This document shows, in pieces, positions 33,552 through 46,951 of a stretch of DNA of 64,000 nucleotides. The notes under the pieces are model-generated. The model was given only the letters and a program-made list of their open reading frames with translations. It did not search any database and was not told the origin of the DNA. The position numbers and the translations under genes were made by a program. The stretch spans positions 310,001 through 374,000 of the forward strand of contig NZ_JAJBBR010000002.1 of NCBI RefSeq assembly GCF_020532555.1. Direction: 5' to 3'. The DNA comes from Microvirga lenta. GTDB lineage: Bacteria; Pseudomonadota; Alphaproteobacteria; Rhizobiales; Beijerinckiaceae. Within the stretch, counting starts at the first letter, position 1; each line of letters opens with the position of its first letter.

Positions 33552-36500
33552 ATGAGCCTGAAGCCCGCCGACCCCGTGCCCTTCAACCCACCTTATGCGG
33601 AGGCCGACGAGGCCATCGCCGCCCGCCTCCTCGCCGGCTCGCGCCTGTCGGCGGAGCGGGAGAAGCGGATCGACCACCGCGCCACGCGCCTGATCGAGGC
33701 GATCCGCGCCAAGGGCGGGGGCCTGGGCGGCGTCGAGGAGATGCTGCGGGAATACGCGCTCTCCACCAAGGAGGGGCTTGCGCTGATGGTGCTGGCCGAG
33801 GCGCTGCTGCGGGTGCCCGACGCCGCCACCGCCGACCGGTTGATCGAGGACAAGCTGGGACAGGGCAATTTCGCCGGTCACGAGGCGAAGTCCGACGCCT
33901 TCCTCGTCTCGGCCTCCGCGTGGGCGCTCGGCATCACCGCACGGGTGATCCAGCCGGGCGAGACGCCGGAAGGGATTTTGCGCCAGCTCACCAAGCGGCT
34001 TGGCCTCCCCGCCGTGCGCACGGCGACACGCCAAGCCATGCGGGTGATGGGCAACCACTTCGTGCTCGGCCAGACCATCGAGGAGGCCCTGAAGCGGGCC
34101 GGGTCTGCCAAGGGCCGGATCTATCGCTATTCCTTCGACATGCTGGGCGAAGGCGCCCGCACGGCGGAGGACGCGCGGCGCTACTACGACTCCTATGCCT
34201 CCGCCATCGACGCCATCGGCCGCTCCGCGGGCAACGAGCCGCTGCCGAACCGTCCGGGGATCTCGGTCAAGCTGTCCGCGCTCCACCCGCGCTATGAGGC
34301 CACGAGCCGCGAGCGGGTCATGCGCGAGCTCGTGCCCCTCGTGGTCGAGCTGGCGCAAAAGGCGAAGTCCTACGACCTCAACTTCACCATCGACGCCGAG
34401 GAGGCGGATCGTCTCGAATTGTCTCTGGAGGTCATCGAGGCCGTCCTGGCCGATCCGTCGCTGGCCGGCTGGAGCGGCTTCGGCCTGGCGATCCAGGGCT
34501 ATCAGAAGCGCGCCGGCGCCGTGATCGACGCCATCGCGGCCATGGCCGAGCGCTATGACCGGCAGATGATGGTGCGCCTCGTGAAGGGCGCCTATTGGGA
34601 CACCGAGGTGAAGCGCGCCCAGGAGCGGGGGCTCGACGATTATCCGGTCTTCACCCGCAAGGCGATGACGGATCTCAACTACATGGCGTGCGCCGAGAAG
34701 CTGCTGGCGCTTCGCCCGCGCATCTATCCGCAATTCGCCACCCACAACGCCCTGACCGTGGCCTCGATCATCGAGCGGGCCGGCGGTCGCGACGGCTACG
34801 AGTTCCAGCGCCTGCACGGCATGGGCGAGGCGCTCTATGGGCGCCTGCTCGAAGACGAGCCGGGCCTCGCCTGCCGGGCCTATGCGCCGGTCGGCGGCCA
34901 CCGGGATCTCCTGGCCTATCTGGTGCGGCGCCTGCTGGAGAACGGGGCGAATTCGTCCTTCGTGTCGGTGGCGGCGGACCCGTCCGTGCCGGTCGAATCG
35001 CTCCTCAAGCGCCCGGCCGACATCATCGTATCCGCCGATCATGCCCGGCACCCGAAACTGCCGCTGCCCCGCGACCTCTATGGCCCGGAGCGCGCCAACT
35101 CGAAGGGCGTGGAATTCGGCCACCAGGCCGCTCTCGATGCCCTGCTCGCCGAGATCGCCAAGGGGGCACGGCAGACCTACAGGGCGGAGCCGCTGATCGA
35201 CGGCAGGGCCGCTTCCGGCGAGACGCGCCCGGTGGTGAGCCCCATCGACGGCACGACTATCGTCGGGCAGGTGGTCGAGGCCTCGCCCGAGACCGCCGAC
35301 AGGGCGATGGCTGCCGCAGGGGCCGGGTTCCCCGCCTGGAGCCGCACGGATGCGCCGGCTCGGGCGAAGGCCCTGATGCGCGCGGCCGATCTGCTGGAGG
35401 CCCGCCGCGGCGCCCTGCTCCATCTGTTGCAGACGGAGGCCGGCAAAACCCTCGACGACGCTCTGTCGGAGGTGCGCGAGGCGGTGGATTTCTGCCGCTA
35501 TTACGCGGTTCAGGGCCGCTCACTCTTCGGGCCCGGCGAGGCGATGCCCGGCCCCACGGGAGAAAGCAACGTGCTGCGCCTGCGCGGGCGCGGAGTGTTC
35601 GTGGCGATCTCGCCCTGGAACTTCCCTCTGGCCATCTTCCTCGGGCAGGTGACGGCCGCCCTCATGGCGGGCAATGCGGTGGTGGCGAAGCCTGCCGAGC
35701 AGACGCCCCTGATCGCCGATTTGGCCGTGCGGATCCTGCACGAGGCGGGAATTCCGAAAACGGCGCTTCATCTGGTGCCGGGCGACGGCCGCGTCGGCGC
35801 GCGCCTCGTGGAGCACAGGGATGTCGCGGGCGTGGTCTTCACCGGCTCGACCGAGGTGGCGCGGATCATCAACCGGACCCTCGCCGGCAAGGACGCGGCC
35901 ATCGTGCCGCTGATCGCCGAGACCGGCGGCATCAACGCCATGATCGTCGATGCCACGGCTCTTCCCGAGCAGGTGGCCGACGACGTGACGATGTCGGCCT
36001 TCCGGTCCGCCGGGCAGCGCTGCTCGGCCCTGCGCCTGCTTTGCGTGCAGGAGGACGTGGCCGACCGCATGATCGAGATGATCGCCGGCAGCGCCCGCGA
36101 GCTGAAGCTCGCCGATCCCCGTGAGATCTCCACCCATATCGGACCGGTCATCGACCGGGAGGCGAAGGAGAAGCTGGAAGCCCACGTGAACGCCATGAAG
36201 CGCGCCGCGAAGGTGCATTATGCTGGCGAAGCGCCGGCTGCCGGCACCTATGTGGCGCCGCACATCTTCGAGCTGAACAAGCCGCACGACCTGGCGGAGG
36301 AGGTGTTCGGTCCGGTCCTGCATGTGGTCCGCTACAAGGCGGGCCGCCTCGCCGAGGTTCTCGATGCCATCGACGCCTCGGGATACGGACTGACGCTCGG
36401 CGTCCATTCGCGCATCGATGCCACCGTCGAGCAGGTGGTCGAGCGCCTGTCGGTCGGCAACGTCTACGTGAACCGCAACATGATCGGCGCGGTGGTGGGC

Positions 36501-36650
36501 GTGCAGCCTTTCGGCGGGCACGGCCTGTCGGGCACGGGCCCGAAGGCGGGCGGGCCGCACTACCTTTTGCGCTTCGCCACCGAGCAGACCGTGACGATCA
36601 ACACGGCGGCGGCGGGGGGCAACGCCAACCTGATCGCGATGGGGGAGTAG
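33552..36650 (+). CDS. putA: bifunctional proline dehydrogenase/L-glutamate gamma-semialdehyde dehydrogenase PutA
   Basis: The 1032-residue protein has a proline dehydrogenase barrel (FAD site; FTIDAEEADRLELSL near 280, QMMVRLVKGAYWD near 338) and an aldehyde dehydrogenase domain from about 560. The ALDH domain has ETGGINAMI near 793 and the catalytic Cys in SAGQRCSAL (residue about 824). It oxidises proline to glutamate, feeding electrons to quinone and NAD. It has no N-terminal ribbon-helix-helix, so it is not self-repressing and fits control by the divergent Lrp protein. The ATG at 33552 has CGGAG 6 bp upstream. Confidence 0.96.
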   Translation: MSLKPADPVPFNPPYAEADEAIAARLLAGSRLSAEREKRIDHRATRLIEAIRAKGGGLGGVEEMLREYALSTKEGLALMVLAEALLRVPDAATADRLIEDKLGQGNFAGHEAKSDAFLVSASAWALGITARVIQPGETPEGILRQLTKRLGLPAVRTATRQAMRVMGNHFVLGQTIEEALKRAGSAKGRIYRYSFDMLGEGARTAEDARRYYDSYASAIDAIGRSAGNEPLPNRPGISVKLSALHPRYEATSRERVMRELVPLVVELAQKAKSYDLNFTIDAEEADRLELSLEVIEAVLADPSLAGWSGFGLAIQGYQKRAGAVIDAIAAMAERYDRQMMVRLVKGAYWDTEVKRAQERGLDDYPVFTRKAMTDLNYMACAEKLLALRPRIYPQFATHNALTVASIIERAGGRDGYEFQRLHGMGEALYGRLLEDEPGLACRAYAPVGGHRDLLAYLVRRLLENGANSSFVSVAADPSVPVESLLKRPADIIVSADHARHPKLPLPRDLYGPERANSKGVEFGHQAALDALLAEIAKGARQTYRAEPLIDGRAASGETRPVVSPIDGTTIVGQVVEASPETADRAMAAAGAGFPAWSRTDAPARAKALMRAADLLEARRGALLHLLQTEAGKTLDDALSEVREAVDFCRYYAVQGRSLFGPGEAMPGPTGESNVLRLRGRGVFVAISPWNFPLAIFLGQVTAALMAGNAVVAKPAEQTPLIADLAVRILHEAGIPKTALHLVPGDGRVGARLVEHRDVAGVVFTGSTEVARIINRTLAGKDAAIVPLIAETGGINAMIVDATALPEQVADDVTMSAFRSAGQRCSALRLLCVQEDVADRMIEMIAGSARELKLADPREISTHIGPVIDREAKEKLEAHVNAMKRAAKVHYAGEAPAAGTYVAPHIFELNKPHDLAEEVFGPVLHVVRYKAGRLAEVLDAIDASGYGLTLGVHSRIDATVEQVVERLSVGNVYVNRNMIGAVVGVQPFGGHGLSGTGPKAGGPHYLLRFATEQTVTINTAAAGGNANLIAMGE

Positions 36651-36660
36651 CCCTCCCCCC

Positions 36661-37182
36661 TCAGGCCTTCGCGGGCGTGAAGGGACAGGTCCGGAGGTGC
36701 TCCCATGGGCCGCCCCGATAGCGCCAGAGGTGGAGGCCTTCCGCCTCGATGGTGAAGGGCGTAAACGCGGCCTGGAGGCGCGTGAGCAGCGCGCGGGCCT
36801 GCTCGGGATCCACCTTGTTCTGGACCGTGATGTGCGGTTGGTGCTTCTGGCGGTCCTGAAGGGTGAGCCAGAGGGCCCATTGCCTGGCGAGGCCGAGGCG
36901 GAGCTGCGCAAGCGTCGGAGACGCCAGGGTGTAGGCGACGCCGCGGCCGAGGGAGCGGAGGCCCGTGACCTCGAGCGGGAATGGCGGCTGAGCTGCGGCC
37001 GCTTCCGCGACGGCGGCCAGAACCGCACCTTCCTTGTCGGCCGGAAGCTTGTGGAAGAGCGTCAGGTGCGCCGGGATATGGTTTCGCTCGGGCGGAAAAT
37101 GGCGCTGCCGCTGCGCCTGGAAGAAGGCGAAGGACGGCTCGTCGATGGCGAGCGTCAGAATGAGCGGCGCGTCGGGCGTCAT
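36661..37182 (-). CDS. 2H phosphoesterase (2'-5' RNA ligase family)
   Basis: The 173-residue protein has two HxT motifs, HLTLFHKLP near residue 39 and HITVQNKVD near 116, the pair that defines 2H phosphoesterases. Family members hydrolyse cyclic nucleotide or 2'-5' linkages, or act as RNA ligases in vitro; the physiological substrate is unknown. It ends 10 bp from the convergent putA stop codon. The atp operon terminator lies just upstream. Confidence 0.88.
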   Translation of the reverse strand: MTPDAPLILTLAIDEPSFAFFQAQRQRHFPPERNHIPAHLTLFHKLPADKEGAVLAAVAEAAAAQPPFPLEVTGLRSLGRGVAYTLASPTLAQLRLGLARQWALWLTLQDRQKHQPHITVQNKVDPEQARALLTRLQAAFTPFTIEAEGLHLWRYRGGPWEHLRTCPFTPAKA

Positions 37183-37185
37183 GGC

Positions 37186-37211
37186 AAAGAAAAACCCGGC
37201 TGGGCCGGGTT
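37186..37211 (-). terminator. terminator of the F1 ATP synthase operon
   Basis: AACCCGGC (37193-37200) and GCCGGGTT (37204-37211) form an 8-bp hairpin with a 3-nt loop. On the minus strand it is followed by TTTCTTT. It is 9 bp after the atpC stop and abuts the next gene. Confidence 0.88.
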
Positions 37212-37220
37212 GTTTCAGGA

Positions 37221-37622
37221 TCAGAAGTTCAGGGCCGCCTTGGCCTCCCGCAGCTGGGCGACCGCCGATTCGGCCGCGTGCTTCGCGGCGGGATCGTTGG
37301 TGGCGTCGTACTGCATCTCGGCCTGGAGGATCTCCCGGTCCAGGATTTCCTGGGTCAGCTCCTCGGCCGGCAGGGCGCGCTCGGCGAGGACGGTGAGGCC
37401 GTTCGGGTTCACGTCGGCGAAGCCGCCGCGCACCAGGACGCGCCGGCCGTTGCCGGGCGTGTCGGTGATGATGAGGAAGCCGGTCTTGAGGGTCGTCATC
37501 ATCGGGGCGTGACCGGCCAGGACCGTCATCTCGCCGTCGGAGGCGGGCAGGATCACCGCGTCGACCTGGCCTGAGAACAGCACACGCTCAGGGGAGACGA
37601 GTTCGAAGTTGAAGGTCGCCAT
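37221..37622 (-). CDS. atpC: F1 ATP synthase epsilon subunit
   Basis: The 133-residue protein starts FNFELVSPERVLFSGQVDAVILPASDGEMTVLAGHAPMMTTL, the epsilon beta-sandwich, then a C-terminal helical hairpin (EEILDREILQAEMQ-like). Epsilon couples and inhibits F1. It is last in atpHAGDC, separated from atpD by 113 bp with two hairpins. Confidence 0.96.
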   Translation of the reverse strand: MATFNFELVSPERVLFSGQVDAVILPASDGEMTVLAGHAPMMTTLKTGFLIITDTPGNGRRVLVRGGFADVNPNGLTVLAERALPAEELTQEILDREILQAEMQYDATNDPAAKHAAESAVAQLREAKAALNF

Positions 37623-37645
37623 CTTAGCTCTTCGTCATCCTGTCC

Positions 37646-37719
37646 GCCGCGGGACGCGGCACGGGATTGCTTGGGGAGTTCGGTCGTCGGAGAACCCGGA
37701 GCGCGCGAGGCGCTCCGGG
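37646..37719 (-). promoter_or_regulatory. two hairpins in the atpD-atpC intergenic region
   Basis: Hairpin one: GCCGCG (37646-37651) with CGCGGC (37655-37660). Hairpin two: CCCGGAGCGC (37695-37704) with GCGCTCCGGG (37710-37719), a very stable 10-bp stem with a 5-nt loop, about 17 nt after the atpD stop. No T-run follows, so they may set mRNA stability or partial termination rather than full stop. Confidence 0.5.
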
Positions 37720-37735
37720 AATGTCTTGTGCAGGC

Positions 37736-40085
<2,350 letters not shown>

Positions 40086-40122
40086 CGAGCGGCCCTACCC
40101 TCTCCGGTATCCCGGCTGGATC

Positions 40123-41651
<1,529 letters not shown>

Positions 41652-41652
<1 letters not shown>

Positions 41653-42224
41653 CAGCGGACCTCTTTCATCGCTAGACGAATGGAATTGAGTTTGGTGCGC
41701 ACCGAGGCATCCACCATGCGGGAGCCCATCTTCACGATGAGGCCGCCGATGAGGCTCGGGTCGATCCTGACGTCGACGGAGACGTCAGCCTTGGCGACGT
41801 CGCGCAGCGCCGCCTTGATTTCGTTCATCACGCCGTCGGAAGGCGTCTCGGCGAGAATGACCTGCGCCCGGACGATGCCTTTCGCGTCCGAGACCCGATC
41901 CTGGTAGGCGCGGATCATGTCGGGAAGGGCGAAGAGGCGGCGCTTGGAGGCGACCAGCCGGATGAAGTTGCCGGCCAGGCCGGAAATGCCGGCCCGGTTC
42001 AGAATGGCATCGACGGCGCCCGACTGTTCTTCCGCCGTGAAGATGGGGTTGCGGATCAGGCGCTGCAAGTCCTCGCTGCCCTGGATCAGCTCGTTGAAGC
42101 GGCCGAGGTCGTCGGCAACGGCATCGACGGCATTCGATTCCCGAGCGAGCTCGAAGAGCGCCGTGGCGTAGCGTAAGGCTACGCCCGACAGGAGAGGTCC
42201 TTCATTCGAACCGCTTTGCGCCAC
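41652..42224 (-). CDS. atpH: F1 ATP synthase delta subunit
   Basis: The 190-residue delta/OSCP subunit has the N-terminal [14 protein letters not shown] helix and a C-terminal [25 protein letters not shown]. It binds F1 to the peripheral stalk. A GTG at 42224 with GAGAGAG about 9 bp upstream gives the usual length; a TTG at 42242 is possible. First gene of the atpHAGDC operon; F0 genes are absent, as in other alphaproteobacteria. Confidence 0.95.
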
Positions 42225-42348
42225 GTCAATCGTCTCTCTCAAATCCTAAGGGTCTCAAACCGGCAGTCCGTTGGGGGCTGTCGGGAAACCCGTCAGGTCG
42301 GTGGAAATGAGCCAAAGCGGGACGTCTCTCCGCCCGTCAGGCGGGGGT

Positions 42349-42377
42349 GCACTAGCATGGGTTTTCCGCAGGCGCAA
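42349..42377 (-). promoter_or_regulatory. candidate promoter of the atp F1 operon
   Basis: On the minus strand TTGCGC (42377-42372) and TAGTGC (42354-42349) are spaced by 17 bp, about 125 bp before the atpH start. The -10 is imperfect. Confidence 0.4.
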
Positions 42378-42440
42378 GGAGAGCTAGGCCCGGTGCGGCC
42401 GAACAGTTCGGGGAAGAGCCCGAACGGCCGCCGGAAGGAC

Positions 42441-43001
42441 TCACAACTCGAGCGTTGCGATCTCGCAATTCCGCAGATGCCGGCCGGTCAGGTGATAGAA
42501 GAACATTCCGTGCCCGACGACGGCGATCAGGCACTCCGGGCGCTCCGCCAGCCAGGAGCGGAACCGGTCCACCCTCTCGACCAGAACCTCCTCCGGCTCG
42601 ACCACGATGCCCCGCTCGTCGGCCTCGCCCGACTTGTGCCACCAGACCTCGTCGAGGTGGTCGAAGGCGAGGCCGGGAAAGTCCTCCATCAGGGCGAGCG
42701 GCGAGCGGCCGACATCGCAGCTGTTGCCCAGATGCTCCCGGTGGAGGCACTCGACCCGGATGAGGGAAGCCGAGGGATGATCCCGGAAGAGGCCGAGCGT
42801 GGTCTGGATCGCCCGGGTCAGGGGCGAGGTGACGATGAGCTCGTAGGGCACGTCCCGCACATGCGCCGCCGCCTCCGCCACCTGCCGGTGCCCGAGCTCG
42901 GAAAGCGTCGCGTCGAAATGGAGCGGATCTGTTCTTTCGAGCTCGTAATGGGCGTTGAAGGTGGATTGCCCGTGGCGGATGCAGTGAATGGTCTTGGTCA
43001 T
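42441..43001 (-). CDS. histidine phosphatase superfamily (phosphoglycerate mutase-like) protein
   Basis: The 186-residue protein has the phosphatase motif RHGQSTFNAHYEL near residue 8 and the second active-site His in VVGHGMFF near 163. Such enzymes hydrolyse phosphate esters; the substrate is unknown. The ATG at 43001 matches homologous starts; a further in-frame ATG at 43028 overlaps the priA stop as ATGA and is the alternative. It is the last gene of a minus-strand group with priA. Confidence 0.85.
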   Translation of the reverse strand: MTKTIHCIRHGQSTFNAHYELERTDPLHFDATLSELGHRQVAEAAAHVRDVPYELIVTSPLTRAIQTTLGLFRDHPSASLIRVECLHREHLGNSCDVGRSPLALMEDFPGLAFDHLDEVWWHKSGEADERGIVVEPEEVLVERVDRFRSWLAERPECLIAVVGHGMFFYHLTGRHLRNCEIATLEL

Positions 43002-43024
43002 GGCGCTCTCGGAAAAATTCTCGT

Positions 43025-45187
43025 TCATAGGAAGCTCTGCGGGTCGACGTCGATCGCCACCTTCGTGTTGCCCCTGACCTTGGGGCAGCGGGACATCCAG
43101 TCGCGTAGGTAGGCCTGGAGGTCGACCTCCCGCTCCGTCTTGACGAGGAGCCGGTAGCGGTAGCGTCCCCGGATCAGGGCGAGCGGCGCCTCGGCGGGGC
43201 CGAGGACCGTCACGCCGGGCGGAGGTTCCGCCACCAGCGCCATGGCGCGGGCATGGGCCTCGGCCGCCTCGCGCTCGGCCGCCGACACGATGAGGGAGGC
43301 GAGCCGGCCGAAGGGCGGGAGCCCGGCCATTTCCCGGACGCGGATCTCCTCCTCGTAGAAGCGCTCCGCATCGCCGGACACGAGGGCGGCGATCACCGGA
43401 TGGTCCGGCTGCCAGGTCTGGACCAGGGCCCGCCCCGGCTTCTCGCCGCGGCCGGCGCGGCCGGTCACCTGCTGGAGCATCTGGAAGGTGCGCTCCGCCG
43501 CCCGGGGGTCGCCGGAGGTGAGGCCGATATCGGCATCGAGCACCCCGACGAGGGTCATGAGCGGGAAATTGTGCCCTTTGGCCACGAGCTGGGTACCGAT
43601 GACGATGTCGAACTCCCCCGCCGCGATGGCCGCGAGCTCCGTGCGCAGGCGCTCGGTGCCGCCGGGCATGTCGCTCGACAGGACGATGCAGCGCTTGTCC
43701 GGAAAGATCTCGGCCACCTCCTCGGCGATGCGCTCGACGCCCGGACCGCAGGGCACCAGCGAATCGACGCTGCCGCAGGAGATGCAGGCCTGCGGCGTCC
43801 GCTCCACATGGCCGCAATGATGGCAGACGAGGGCGCGGCGGAACCGGTGCTCCACGAGCCAGGCCGAGCAGTTGGGGCACTCGTAGCGGTGAGCGCAGGC
43901 GCGGCACAGGGTGAGCGGCGCATAGCCCCGGCGATTGAGGAAGAGCAGCACCTGCTCGCCCCGGCCCAGGGTGTCCTCGATCGAGAGGTTCAGGGTCGGC
44001 GAGAGCCAGCGGCCTTTCGGGATCGTCTCCCGCCTCAGGTCCACGGCCCGGATCTGCGGCATCTGCCGCCCGCCGAAGCGCTCCGGCAGCCGCACGTGCC
44101 GGTACCGTCCGCGCTGCACGTTGACCCGGCTCTCGATGGAGGGCGTCGCGGAGGCGAGCACCACGGGGGCGTTCTCGATCCGCCCGCGGACCACCGCCAT
44201 GTCCCGGGCGTGATAATGGACCCCGTCGTCCTGCTTGTAGGCGGTCTCGTGCTCCTCATCGACCACGATGAGGCCGAGATCGGCATAGGGCAGGAAGAGG
44301 GCGGAGCGCGCCCCCGCCACGACCTTCGCCTCCCCCGAGGCGATGGCGCCGTAGAGGCGTTCCCGCTTGCGGCCGGTGATTCCCGAATGCCAAGTCGCCG
44401 GCTTCACGCCGAAACGGGCGGCGAATCGGTCGAGGAACTGGGCGGTGAGCGCGATTTCCGGCATCAGGATCAGCGCCTGCCGTCCCTGGCGCACGGTTTC
44501 GGCCACGGCCTCGAAATAGACCTCCGTCTTGCCGGAGCCGGTGACGCCTTCGAGGAGGGTGACGGGCGGATGCTCCTCGGCCATGGAGGCTATCAGCGCC
44601 GCCGCCGCCTCGCTCTGGCCGTCCGAGAGACCCGCCTCGCGGAAGTCAGGATCTGGAGCCTCGGCAATCAGCTCCTGCAGCAGGGCGACGGTCTCCAGGG
44701 TCCCTTCATCGATGAGGCCGTCGACGACGCCGGCGCTGACGCCGGCCATGTGGGCCAGTTCGCTCTTGAGCCTGACGACGCCGTCCTGTGCCGCCTCGAT
44801 GACCTTCTGGCGCGCGGGCGTCATGCGCTTGGGCAGCCGGTCGGCCAGCTTCACGCCGACGCGGACGACCTCCGGCCGCTCCCCGTCCACGAGCTTGAGG
44901 CCCATGGCGAGGGCCGAGCCCTTCGGAGCCAGGGTGTACCAGGCCACCCAATCCAGGAATTTCCGCATCTTCGGCGACAGGGCGGGCGCCTCGATGAGGC
45001 CGGTCACCTTCTTGAAATTGGCGCCCTGCCCTTCGCGCAGGCTCCAGACCACCCCGGCCACCTCGCGGGTGGCCAGCGGCACCTGCACCACATCGCCCTC
45101 CTTCAGGGCGAGGCCGTCCGGAACCGCGTAGCTGTAGGCCGTATCGAGCGCCAGCGGGATGAGGACATCGGCGATTCTTGAAACCAT
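43025..45187 (-). CDS. priA: primosomal protein N' (replication restart helicase PriA)
   Basis: The 720-residue protein has Walker A GVTGSGKTEVY near residue 213, the DEEH box near 305, and a zinc-binding cluster with CRACAHRYECPNC near 430 followed by CHHCG and CISCG. PriA reloads DnaB at stalled forks. The start ATG at 45187 overlaps the stop codon of the methyltransferase gene (TGATG), so translation is coupled. Confidence 0.96.
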   Translation of the reverse strand: MVSRIADVLIPLALDTAYSYAVPDGLALKEGDVVQVPLATREVAGVVWSLREGQGANFKKVTGLIEAPALSPKMRKFLDWVAWYTLAPKGSALAMGLKLVDGERPEVVRVGVKLADRLPKRMTPARQKVIEAAQDGVVRLKSELAHMAGVSAGVVDGLIDEGTLETVALLQELIAEAPDPDFREAGLSDGQSEAAAALIASMAEEHPPVTLLEGVTGSGKTEVYFEAVAETVRQGRQALILMPEIALTAQFLDRFAARFGVKPATWHSGITGRKRERLYGAIASGEAKVVAGARSALFLPYADLGLIVVDEEHETAYKQDDGVHYHARDMAVVRGRIENAPVVLASATPSIESRVNVQRGRYRHVRLPERFGGRQMPQIRAVDLRRETIPKGRWLSPTLNLSIEDTLGRGEQVLLFLNRRGYAPLTLCRACAHRYECPNCSAWLVEHRFRRALVCHHCGHVERTPQACISCGSVDSLVPCGPGVERIAEEVAEIFPDKRCIVLSSDMPGGTERLRTELAAIAAGEFDIVIGTQLVAKGHNFPLMTLVGVLDADIGLTSGDPRAAERTFQMLQQVTGRAGRGEKPGRALVQTWQPDHPVIAALVSGDAERFYEEEIRVREMAGLPPFGRLASLIVSAAEREAAEAHARAMALVAEPPPGVTVLGPAEAPLALIRGRYRYRLLVKTEREVDLQAYLRDWMSRCPKVRGNTKVAIDVDPQSFL

Positions 45188-45846
45188 CAAGGTACGGATA
45201 TGGGTGTGGTTTGCGACGAAGACGACGGAGCGGAGCTCATCTTTTTGAAGGCGAGCTTTGACCAGGTGACATCATTGCGTCCGAACATGTCCCCGGTGTC
45301 ACGCCTTCCGAGCAGGGTCAGCCCGTGCCCATGAGCTTTGGCGATCAGTGGATCCACCGGCACCTCGAACATCCGTCGGCCTGCCGGGACGGTCCCGCGG
45401 CGGACCGACATCAGAACGATTCCCATCGGAGCCAGAAGCGACGAGATCCGCGAAAGGGCCCTGTCCTGTTCCCCGGTATCCAGGTGCATCCATACAGCCG
45501 TCATGAGGATCAGGTCGTAGAGACCGTCCTGAGCACGGACCTTCGAGAGCTCCGGAAGGGAATCGTCGAGCCACGAGATCTTAGGGTCCGGATGAAGGTG
45601 CTGGCCGTGCGCCCGCAACTCGGTCGTCGGTTCGACGGCCAGAACCTGGAACCCTCTTGCCGCGAGAGCTGCCGCGTCACGGCCGGTTCCGGCTCCGATG
45701 TCGAGTGCTCTGCCGGAACCGGGGATGAATTCCGTGAGGGGACCGTAGATCTCGTCGAAGGTCACGCTCTCGTATTGTTCCGCCAGGAAATCGGCCTGGT
45801 CGCCATAGCCGGCGGTCCCCGGGACCAGTCCTGTCGCGTCGGTCAT
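45187..45846 (-). CDS. class I SAM-dependent methyltransferase
   Basis: The 219-residue protein has motif I LDIGAGTGRDAAALAARGF near residue 46 and LLAPMGIVLMSVRRG near 135. It methylates an unknown substrate. The ATG at 45846 has GGGGAGGGG directly upstream. It ends overlapping the priA start, so the two genes are translationally coupled. It is divergent from xerC. Confidence 0.82.
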   Translation of the reverse strand: MTDATGLVPGTAGYGDQADFLAEQYESVTFDEIYGPLTEFIPGSGRALDIGAGTGRDAAALAARGFQVLAVEPTTELRAHGQHLHPDPKISWLDDSLPELSKVRAQDGLYDLILMTAVWMHLDTGEQDRALSRISSLLAPMGIVLMSVRRGTVPAGRRMFEVPVDPLIAKAHGHGLTLLGRRDTGDMFGRNDVTWSKLAFKKMSSAPSSSSQTTPISVP

Positions 45847-45907
45847 TTCCCCTCCCCTGGGCAAAGCACGGTGACGGCGTTCAAGAAGCGTTAGTCCTGA
45901 CGTCGTT

Positions 45908-46948
45908 ATGCTCCGGCCTATCGAGGCCGTCTCCTCGCAACCTCATACAGCAGATCCTGGGCCGGTGGCAGACTCAAAACCTCAAGCGCAATTGACCGAA
46001 CTCGCCCTGCCCGGCGCGGCGGATACCCGGCAGGAGGCCATGCAATGGCTGGCCTCCCTGGCCAAGGAGCGCCGCCTGTCGGCGAAGACCGTCGAGGCCT
46101 ATTCCCGGGATCTGCGGCAGTTCCTGACGTTCCTGACGGGTCACCTCGGGGAGCCGCCGGGCGTGAAGGCGATTCTGGGGCTCAAGCCCCTCGACATTCG
46201 CTCTTTCCTGGCGGCCCGGCGCATGGAGGCGGTTCAGAGCCGCTCGCTCATGCGCCAGCTCGCCGCCCTGCGCTCCTTCGCGCGGCACCTGGAGCGGGAG
46301 GGGCACGGAACCGCCTCGGCCTTCGCGGCGATTCGCACCCCGAAGGTGGACAAGAACCTGCCGCGCCCCCTGTCCGCCTCGTCCGCCGTCGCGGTGACGG
46401 ACACGGAGCTGCGGGCGGGCGGGGACCGGAAGCCCTGGATCCTCGCGCGGGATGCGGCCGTCCTGGCGCTGCTCTACGGGGCGGGCCTGCGCATCTCGGA
46501 GGCCCTCGGCCTTCAGCGCCGGGACGCACCGGTCCATGGCACCGATTCGATCACGGTGACGGGCAAGGGCGGCAAGATGCGCAGCGTGCCGGTAATTCCC
46601 GCGATTCAGCGGGCGGTGGAGGATTATCTGCACCTGTGCCCCTACGTTCTGGCGCCGGAAGGGCCGCTCTTCGTCGGTGCGCGCGGCGGGCCGCTGTCGC
46701 CCCGTATCATCCAGCTCGCGGTCGAGGAGCTTCGGGGAGCATTGGGCCTGCCGGACAGCGCGACACCGCACGCCCTGCGCCATTCCTTCGCGACGCACCT
46801 GCTGGCCCGGGGCGGCGACCTGCGCGGCATTCAGGAGCTCCTGGGCCACGCCTCGCTCTCGACAACCCAGCTCTACACGAAGGTGGATGCCACGCGGTTG
46901 ATGGATGCCTTCGACGCGGCCCATCCCCGGGCGCGGACGAAGGGTTAG
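45908..46948 (+). CDS. xerC: tyrosine recombinase XerC
   Basis: The 346-residue protein has the SAM-like core-binding domain (about 40-135) and catalytic residues in GAGLRISEALGL (Arg), GKGGKMRSVP (Lys), HALRHSFATHLL (His-x-x-Arg), and LGHASLSTTQLYTKV (His and Tyr). With XerD it resolves chromosome dimers at dif. Placement beside priA, without any transfer signs, argues for housekeeping XerC rather than an integrase. The N-terminal 40 residues are poorly conserved, so the start is uncertain; a GTG near 45967 is possible. Confidence 0.92.
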   Translation: MLRPIEAVSSQPHTADPGPVADSKPQAQLTELALPGAADTRQEAMQWLASLAKERRLSAKTVEAYSRDLRQFLTFLTGHLGEPPGVKAILGLKPLDIRSFLAARRMEAVQSRSLMRQLAALRSFARHLEREGHGTASAFAAIRTPKVDKNLPRPLSASSAVAVTDTELRAGGDRKPWILARDAAVLALLYGAGLRISEALGLQRRDAPVHGTDSITVTGKGGKMRSVPVIPAIQRAVEDYLHLCPYVLAPEGPLFVGARGGPLSPRIIQLAVEELRGALGLPDSATPHALRHSFATHLLARGGDLRGIQELLGHASLSTTQLYTKVDATRLMDAFDAAHPRARTKG

Positions 46949-46951
46949 CCT

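Noticed and set aside
45908..46948. Phage or island integrase
   Set aside because: The tyrosine recombinase sits beside priA, has housekeeping XerC features and no mobile neighbours.
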